Assembly: GCF_965248315.1 (NCBI RefSeq) | Contig: NZ_CBDFIX010000002.1 | Span: 2,046,001-2,110,000, forward strand | Reading direction: 5' to 3' | Source: Ulvibacterium sp965248315 | GTDB taxonomy: Bacteria > Bacteroidota > Bacteroidia > Flavobacteriales > Flavobacteriaceae | Length of the DNA: 64,000 nucleotides | Part shown: piece by piece, positions 59,900-64,000 of the stretch | How the letters are laid out: each line of letters begins with the position of its first letter | How positions within the stretch are numbered: position 1 is the first letter of the stretch | Notes under the pieces: generated by a model | The model's database searches: none | What the model was told of the DNA's origin: nothing | Seen by the model: the letters and a program-made list of their open reading frames with translations, nothing else | Made by a program: the position numbers and the translations under genes

Positions 59900-60940
59900 A
59901 TGAAGCGAATTGTTATCCTATCATTGCTATTTCTGATTGGACTTAGCTCAAAGGCCCAGACAAAAGAAGAGATTTTAGACTTTAAATTTGAGGGAGTGGT
60001 ATTAAATGGGGTGTTGACTATTCCAAAAAACACCAATCCCAAAGGAATTGTACTCATCGTCCATGGTTCCGGAAGAACTAACGCCGTTGCCCAGGAATGG
60101 TATTCCGATGTACGGGAAACCATAGGAAGAGTAGGTTATGCCACCTACATGTGGGATAAAATGGGGTGTGGCAAAAGTGGGGGGACTTTCAATTATAATC
60201 AATCGGTACAGCATAGTGCTTTGGAGGTAATTGCGGCCATTCAAACCTTAAAAGAAAAGGAAATACCGGGTTCCGATAAAATCGGTTTATGGGGTATCAG
60301 TAGGGCCGGCTGGATAAATCCGATCGTGATAAATCAGTATAAGGACATTGCATTTTGGATCTCGGTAAGCGGAGTGGATGGGAAAGAGAACTTTAAATAT
60401 CTGCTCCAACAGAACCTACGCATTAATGGACTTCCCAAGGATTCCGTGGATCTAATCGTGGATGAATGGTTAAATGGGGTTAAAATCAGTCATTCCGGAG
60501 GAAGTTTTAAGGCCTACCAAAATGCCACCCCGAACCTTGGGAAAAATCCATTTTGGTTGAGATTTACCCAAGGAGGAATTACGGAAGAGGGGTATTATGC
60601 ATACCAACCTACTTTTATGAAGGAAGAACTTGATGAATGGACTGGGCTACAGGTATATATTAAAGATTTTGATTCCATCCTTTCAAACGTAAACTGTCCC
60701 GTTTTGGCCTTGTTCGGTGAAAATGATATGAATGTTGATTGGCAAAAAACCAAAGCTTTATACGAAAGAACATTGGCACCCCATACAGACTTGACCATTA
60801 AATCATTTCCTGATTGTAACCATAATCTATTCGAATGCAAAACGGGAGGCTTTTATGAAATGCAAGATAGCAACTTACCTTTTAATAGGTGTGAAGGTTT
60901 TCTCAATGCTATGGCCGATTGGTTAAACGAAAAAGAATAA
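59900..60940 (+). CDS. Exported alpha/beta hydrolase
   Basis: The 346-residue protein has a signal peptide ending near SSKAQ and an alpha/beta-hydrolase fold: VLIVHGSGRTNA (oxyanion), GLWGISRAGW with the nucleophile Ser, LALFGENDMNV with Asp and DCNHNLFECKTGG with His. Family members are esterases or peptidases of BAAT/acyl-CoA-thioesterase-like or xylan-esterase-like type. It lies behind a LacI-style palindrome. A small membrane protein gene follows 63 bp downstream. Confidence 0.85.
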   Translation: MKRIVILSLLFLIGLSSKAQTKEEILDFKFEGVVLNGVLTIPKNTNPKGIVLIVHGSGRTNAVAQEWYSDVRETIGRVGYATYMWDKMGCGKSGGTFNYNQSVQHSALEVIAAIQTLKEKEIPGSDKIGLWGISRAGWINPIVINQYKDIAFWISVSGVDGKENFKYLLQQNLRINGLPKDSVDLIVDEWLNGVKISHSGGSFKAYQNATPNLGKNPFWLRFTQGGITEEGYYAYQPTFMKEELDEWTGLQVYIKDFDSILSNVNCPVLALFGENDMNVDWQKTKALYERTLAPHTDLTIKSFPDCNHNLFECKTGGFYEMQDSNLPFNRCEGFLNAMADWLNEKE

Positions 60941-61003
60941 ACTAGAATCAACGATATATGCACCCTTAACCTGCATTTGAAAACTAAAACTTCATAGTCA
61001 ATA

Positions 61004-61441
61004 ATGGATTTTTTAAAAATAGGTTCAATAGTTCTTAGTATTTGGAGTAGTCTAAATTTTTTTCCCTCATTGTATGTGGTAATCGGTATTCTCTTTCTGG
61101 GCGCACACCCACCTGGATTATATGCTGTATTAGTTGCAGAGGATATCCAATCCATGAGCCCTGATATACTCGCTACGGTAGATTCTATCGGCCTCTTTGC
61201 CAATTTATCCGTTGCAGCTTTAAACGCGTTGATTCTCATTGTTATTTGGAAAGGCCTAATTAACAGAGTGGTCTGGGTCTATTGGGCTTTGTTGATAGCG
61301 TCCATTTTTGCCCTATTGGCGGGAATTGCGGCCGACTATGCGGTTAATTTTGCCTTTCCCGAAGTAAACCTGGTATCGGCTTTGATTTTGGCCATAGGTT
61401 TTATATTTTCCGGTATCGGACTTTTTAAACCGGGTAAATGA
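61004..61441 (+). CDS. Small membrane protein, unknown
   Basis: The 145-residue protein has four membrane segments (about residues 8-32, 60-78, 88-107 and 117-138). No family was recognised. It lies 4 bp before the TIM-barrel gene, so the two are co-transcribed. Confidence 0.68.
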   Translation: MDFLKIGSIVLSIWSSLNFFPSLYVVIGILFLGAHPPGLYAVLVAEDIQSMSPDILATVDSIGLFANLSVAALNALILIVIWKGLINRVVWVYWALLIASIFALLAGIAADYAVNFAFPEVNLVSALILAIGFIFSGIGLFKPGK

Positions 61442-61445
61442 AAAT

Positions 61446-62309
61446 ATGTTGAAATTGAAAGGGTCAACACTGATAATCCTAGCTTTACTGGTTGTTTTCT
61501 GCAAAAATGAGTTAATGGCACAACGTATCGATACTGACAACATTTATGCCTGGTGCATTGTTCCTTATGATAGTTTGGAACGATCTCCCGAGGCCAGAAT
61601 AGCAATGCTCAAAAAAATGGGGATTACAAAATACGCCTATGATTGGCGGCAGGAGCATCTTCCTCAGATGGCTAAAGAATTACAATGGGCCAAAAAGCAG
61701 GGTGTTACGGTCATATCGGTTTGGATGTGGATAGATGGGCAAGGGGACGCTTTGGGAAAATTAAGCGACTCCAACGAAAAGGTTTTTAGAGTCATAGAGG
61801 AAGTTGGTTACCAGGGACAAATTTGGGTAAGTTTTGCCGCCAATTTTTTTGAAGACCTATCTGATACCGAAGCTGTAGCAAAGGGAGCGGAAATGATAGC
61901 TTTCCTGAGCAAAAGAGCAACCACTTTGGGCTGTAAGATAGGGCTGTACAATCATGGTGATTGGTTTGGGGAGCCAAAGAATCAGATCCAAATCATCAAG
62001 GCCTTACCGGACGAGGATTTGGGTCTCGTCTATAACTTCCATCATGCACACCACCAAATAGATGCATTTCCGGAGATGGTAGACTCCATGATGCCGCACC
62101 TATGGTATGTAAACCTTAGTGGTCTTAGAAAGGAAGGGCCTAAAATTCTTACCCTTGGAAAAGGAGATTACGAAAAAGAAATGATTCGACTATTGTTGGA
62201 AAAAGGATATACAGGAGACTTCGGTATACTCGGGCATGTAGAGGACATGGATGCGGAAACGGTACTAAAAGCAAATTTGAACGGTTTAAGAACAATGCAT
62301 ATTAAATAG
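61446..62309 (+). CDS. Sugar-phosphate isomerase/epimerase-like TIM-barrel protein, exported
   Basis: The 287-residue product has a hydrophobic N-terminus (to about residue 26, ELMAQ), then a xylose-isomerase-like barrel: ITKYAYDWRQEHLP, VTVISVWMWID, KIGLYNHGDWFGEPK, DLGLVYNFHHAHHQ and FGILGHVED. Metal-binding His, Glu and Asp are present. Secreted members of this group are common in Bacteroidota near carbohydrate genes. The substrate is unknown. Co-transcribed with the small membrane protein. Confidence 0.82.
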   Translation: MLKLKGSTLIILALLVVFCKNELMAQRIDTDNIYAWCIVPYDSLERSPEARIAMLKKMGITKYAYDWRQEHLPQMAKELQWAKKQGVTVISVWMWIDGQGDALGKLSDSNEKVFRVIEEVGYQGQIWVSFAANFFEDLSDTEAVAKGAEMIAFLSKRATTLGCKIGLYNHGDWFGEPKNQIQIIKALPDEDLGLVYNFHHAHHQIDAFPEMVDSMMPHLWYVNLSGLRKEGPKILTLGKGDYEKEMIRLLLEKGYTGDFGILGHVEDMDAETVLKANLNGLRTMHIK

Positions 62310-62398
62310 GTACTATTCTTAGGATGCAATTCAGAATTGGTAAACTGGACATAAAAATCAACATGGGATCAAGTATCTTTTGAAAATGAAGTTAAGGC

Positions 62399-63211
62399 GT
62401 GAAAGAATTTGAATCGATAAAAAAATTGTACAGGCCAGTACAGCCTACTATTCTCCCTTCGTTTAAAATTGTTTCCTATAAAGAGATCTTACCCGATCCC
62501 GCTCTACGGAACATTATTTATTGTTATTGGCAGCTAAAGACTCTGGAGCCACTTGCCCATCAATTCAATTATCGGGTGGTGGCAGATGGTTGTATCGATA
62601 TTTTTTTCAACAACCGGAATGTTTCTGAAAGCTTTATCATGGGCTTTTGTAAGGAATACACCGAATTTCCCTTGGAGAACACCTTTGATTATGTGGGCAT
62701 TCGATTTTTTCCCTCAATGGTGCCGCAATTGTTTCGGGTCAACGCATTGGAGTTGAGCAATAAGGCCGAAAATTTGGAACTCGTCTTACCGAAAATTGCC
62801 AAACGCTTAACAGAAAGCATCTCCCCTAATATGGATTTGAATTTGGTCGCGATCCATCTAGACCGGATTATGGGTAGCGTTTTTAGTACCGCGGAATTTG
62901 ATAAGGATTATCGGTTTTACAGGGCTTTGCACCTTATTTTAAAAAATTGGGGCACTATTGAAACGGAATCAGAACTGGATATAGGAATAAGCCCAAGACA
63001 ATTGAGACGGATATTTAATCACTATATCGGTACAACGCCCAAGACCTTTAGTAAGGTAGTTCGTTTTCAAAATATTCTCAATGCCAAACCCTCTATACAA
63101 AGTCTCGCTCAAAACAAATTGTTCTATGATGTGGGTTTCTATGACCAATCGCACTTCATCAAGGATTTTAAAAATTTCTATGGCGTAACGCCTACCCGGG
63201 CATTCCGTTAA
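62399..63211 (+). CDS. AraC-family regulator with DUF6597-like N-terminus
   Basis: The 270-residue protein starts at GTG 62399. The N-terminal part (NIIYCYWQLKTLEPLAH and ADGCIDIFFNN) matches the DUF6597 sensor of AraC proteins. The C-terminal HTH has ISPRQLRRIFNHYIGTTPK and LFYDVGFYDQSHFIKDFKNF. It is 69 bp upstream of the exported VOC-like protein gene and may control it. Confidence 0.88.
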   Translation: MKEFESIKKLYRPVQPTILPSFKIVSYKEILPDPALRNIIYCYWQLKTLEPLAHQFNYRVVADGCIDIFFNNRNVSESFIMGFCKEYTEFPLENTFDYVGIRFFPSMVPQLFRVNALELSNKAENLELVLPKIAKRLTESISPNMDLNLVAIHLDRIMGSVFSTAEFDKDYRFYRALHLILKNWGTIETESELDIGISPRQLRRIFNHYIGTTPKTFSKVVRFQNILNAKPSIQSLAQNKLFYDVGFYDQSHFIKDFKNFYGVTPTRAFR

Positions 63212-63280
63212 TATGTCCGATTTTTACAATGGTACCCCAACCCTCTCCGATATATTTGTTCCAAACAAAAAATAGAACGG

Positions 63281-63745
63281 ATGAAAACTTTAATCACTCT
63301 ACTGTTTGTGGGGACCGTAAGCATCGGATTTTCGCAAAAACCAAGCAAAAATGATCATACTATGAAACTAAACGCAGGAGTAATCACGGAGAAATTGGCC
63401 GAAACCAAGGATTTTTATACCAATAATCTCAACTTTGGGGTAACGTTTGAAAATGAATTTTATCTGCTTTTACATACCCCGAACAAACAGGCGGAACTAA
63501 GCTTCTTGAAACCCAACCATCCTACCCAACAACCTCTATTTCAAAATGCCTTTAATGGAAAGGGCATGTACCTGACCATTGAGGTGGAAGACGTAGATCA
63601 ACTCTACAAAAAGATTAAGGATAAAGGAGTGCCCATAGCTATAGCGCTAAGAGATGAACCTTGGGGAGATCGGCACTTTGCCATTGTTGACCCCAATGGG
63701 ATCGGAATCGATTTGGTAACCTTTACCCAACCAAGTGTGGAATAA
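63281..63745 (+). CDS. VOC-superfamily (glyoxalase/bleomycin-resistance-like) protein with signal peptide
   Basis: The 154-residue protein has a signal peptide (TVSIGFSQK) and then a VOC domain: KLAETKDFYTNNLNFGVTF, YLTIEVEDVDQLYKKIKDKG, DEPWGDRHFAIVDPNGIGIDLV. Most VOC proteins are cytoplasmic. An internal ATG at about 63362 (MKLNAG) would give a leaderless cytoplasmic form, so the export is plausible but not proved. It is followed by a strong terminator. Confidence 0.82.
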   Translation: MKTLITLLFVGTVSIGFSQKPSKNDHTMKLNAGVITEKLAETKDFYTNNLNFGVTFENEFYLLLHTPNKQAELSFLKPNHPTQQPLFQNAFNGKGMYLTIEVEDVDQLYKKIKDKGVPIAIALRDEPWGDRHFAIVDPNGIGIDLVTFTQPSVE

Positions 63746-63767
63746 AAACCGAAACCATTATTCATAA

Positions 63768-63793
63768 AAAAAGGGGGCGAAAGCCCCCTTTTT
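63768..63793. terminator. Strong bidirectional terminator
   Basis: A perfect 11-bp stem (63768-63778 with 63783-63793), five G-C plus A/T ends with GAAA loop, gives A-runs and T-runs on both strands. It sits between the VOC gene and the minus-strand small ORF. Confidence 0.93.
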
Positions 63794-63806
63794 ATAATAA
63801 CAATTA

Positions 63807-63929
63807 TTAAGAAAACCGTATTAACGCCAATGTGGTATGCCTACGGTGATTTCTCCAGCTTTCATGACGGGTCAATAACCTGTCCGCAACTGTGTTGTTC
63901 TCCTTGCGTTGTTTCTTTGTATGTTTCAT
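63807..63929 (-). CDS. Small basic His/Arg-rich ORF (40 aa)
   Basis: An ATG at 63929 opens a 40-codon frame ending at TAA 63807, right before the bidirectional terminator. The product is very basic with many Lys, Arg and His (MKHTKKQRKEN at the start, RHESWRNHRRH in the middle). A poly-A tract precedes the ATG, as in many Bacteroidota translation starts. No relative is recognised. The correct placement before a terminator is the main argument for a real gene. Confidence 0.45.
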   Translation of the reverse strand: MKHTKKQRKENNTVADRLLTRHESWRNHRRHTTLALIRFS

Positions 63930-64000
63930 TTTTTTAATTCGTTATTTGTTTGTTGTGATGGGCGCAATGGGCGTCCCTTTTTACACATACAGTAAGACGT

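Noticed and set aside
63940..63985. GGGCGC...GGGCGTCCC repeat near the right end
   Set aside because: The arms pair only with a bulge, and there is no T-run; the context runs off the window.
1..64000. CRISPR array, tRNA, rRNA, prophage or IS elements
   Set aside because: No regularly spaced repeats, cloverleaf-like sequence, transposase or phage structural motifs were seen on either strand.

Overview
The window looks like chromosome of a marine Flavobacteriaceae-type member of the Bacteroidota. The evidence is: upstream elements that fit the Bacteroidota -7 consensus TAnnTTTG (for example before typA, kdsA, ppgK and the 14671 gene); two large TonB-dependent receptors with a carboxypeptidase-regulatory-like N-terminal domain; LytTR and LytS-type signalling; sulfatases and an unsaturated-uronyl hydrolase of the kind used on algal polysaccharides; and many lipoproteins with short N-terminal lipoboxes. 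No tRNA, rRNA, CRISPR array, IS transposase or prophage gene was seen. Apparent G+C is in the mid-40s for most of the window, with a visibly AT-richer stretch from about 43.6 to 51.7 kb.

Layout. 0-7.4 kb (mostly minus): two overlapping sulfatase genes, a DUF3857/transglutaminase-like protein that has lost its catalytic Cys, an acidic lipoprotein with its own terminator, and kdsA (metal-type KDO-8-phosphate synthase). 7.4-17 kb: an outer-membrane protein, typA/bipA with promoter and terminator, an SDR, a polyphosphate-glucokinase-like ROK kinase, a third sulfatase, a beta-lactamase-fold hydrolase and two endonuclease/exonuclease/phosphatase-fold proteins. 17-26.8 kb: a G3E zinc-chaperone-like GTPase, small membrane and NAD-binding proteins, and a duplicated module (WYL regulator, operator, small target gene) in which both copies carry the same TGACA-N6-TGTCA site at the same distance from the -7 box. 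After it come a GH105-like hydrolase, an HxlR/metallo-beta-lactamase divergent pair, and a Crp-like regulator. 26.8-43.5 kb: an M28 peptidase, a HEAT-repeat DNA-alkylation-repair-like protein, a dienelactone hydrolase, a LytS/LytTR two-component pair facing a TonB receptor, then a run of plus-strand genes: PepSY protein, esterase, DUF5996, AraC regulator, second TonB receptor and MacB/FtsX-type permease.

43.5-55.6 kb is the accessory part. Three diverged copies of a ~105-bp intergenic repeat (43590, 47142, 55500) lie here in the same orientation. Between the first two are an AAA15/RloA-like ATPase overlapping a small unrecognised gene (a candidate two-gene defence system), a DUF5677-like protein and a divergent RidA-like protein. 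After the second repeat is a Crp-led redox cluster (outer-membrane protein, DoxX, FMN reductase, NmrA-like protein, serine hydrolase), then a TetR/methyltransferase pair with two operator copies. A TonB-C-like secreted protein sits divergent to a membrane-anchored winged-helix regulator; their intergenic region holds five GTAAA repeats spaced 10-11 bp apart.

55.6-64 kb: an AraC regulator with two SRPBCC proteins, a MarR gene translationally coupled to an S41 peptidase and carrying a perfect 24-bp palindrome over its promoter, a secreted alpha/beta hydrolase behind a LacI-type palindrome, a TIM-barrel protein, another AraC regulator, an exported VOC-fold protein, a strong bidirectional terminator, and a 40-codon minus-strand ORF.

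The strongest leads for something undescribed are the ATPase/149-aa pair, the three structured repeats, the GTAAA array with its inverted-topology regulator, and the twin WYL modules. All function assignments come from reading motifs by eye; no database search was run.
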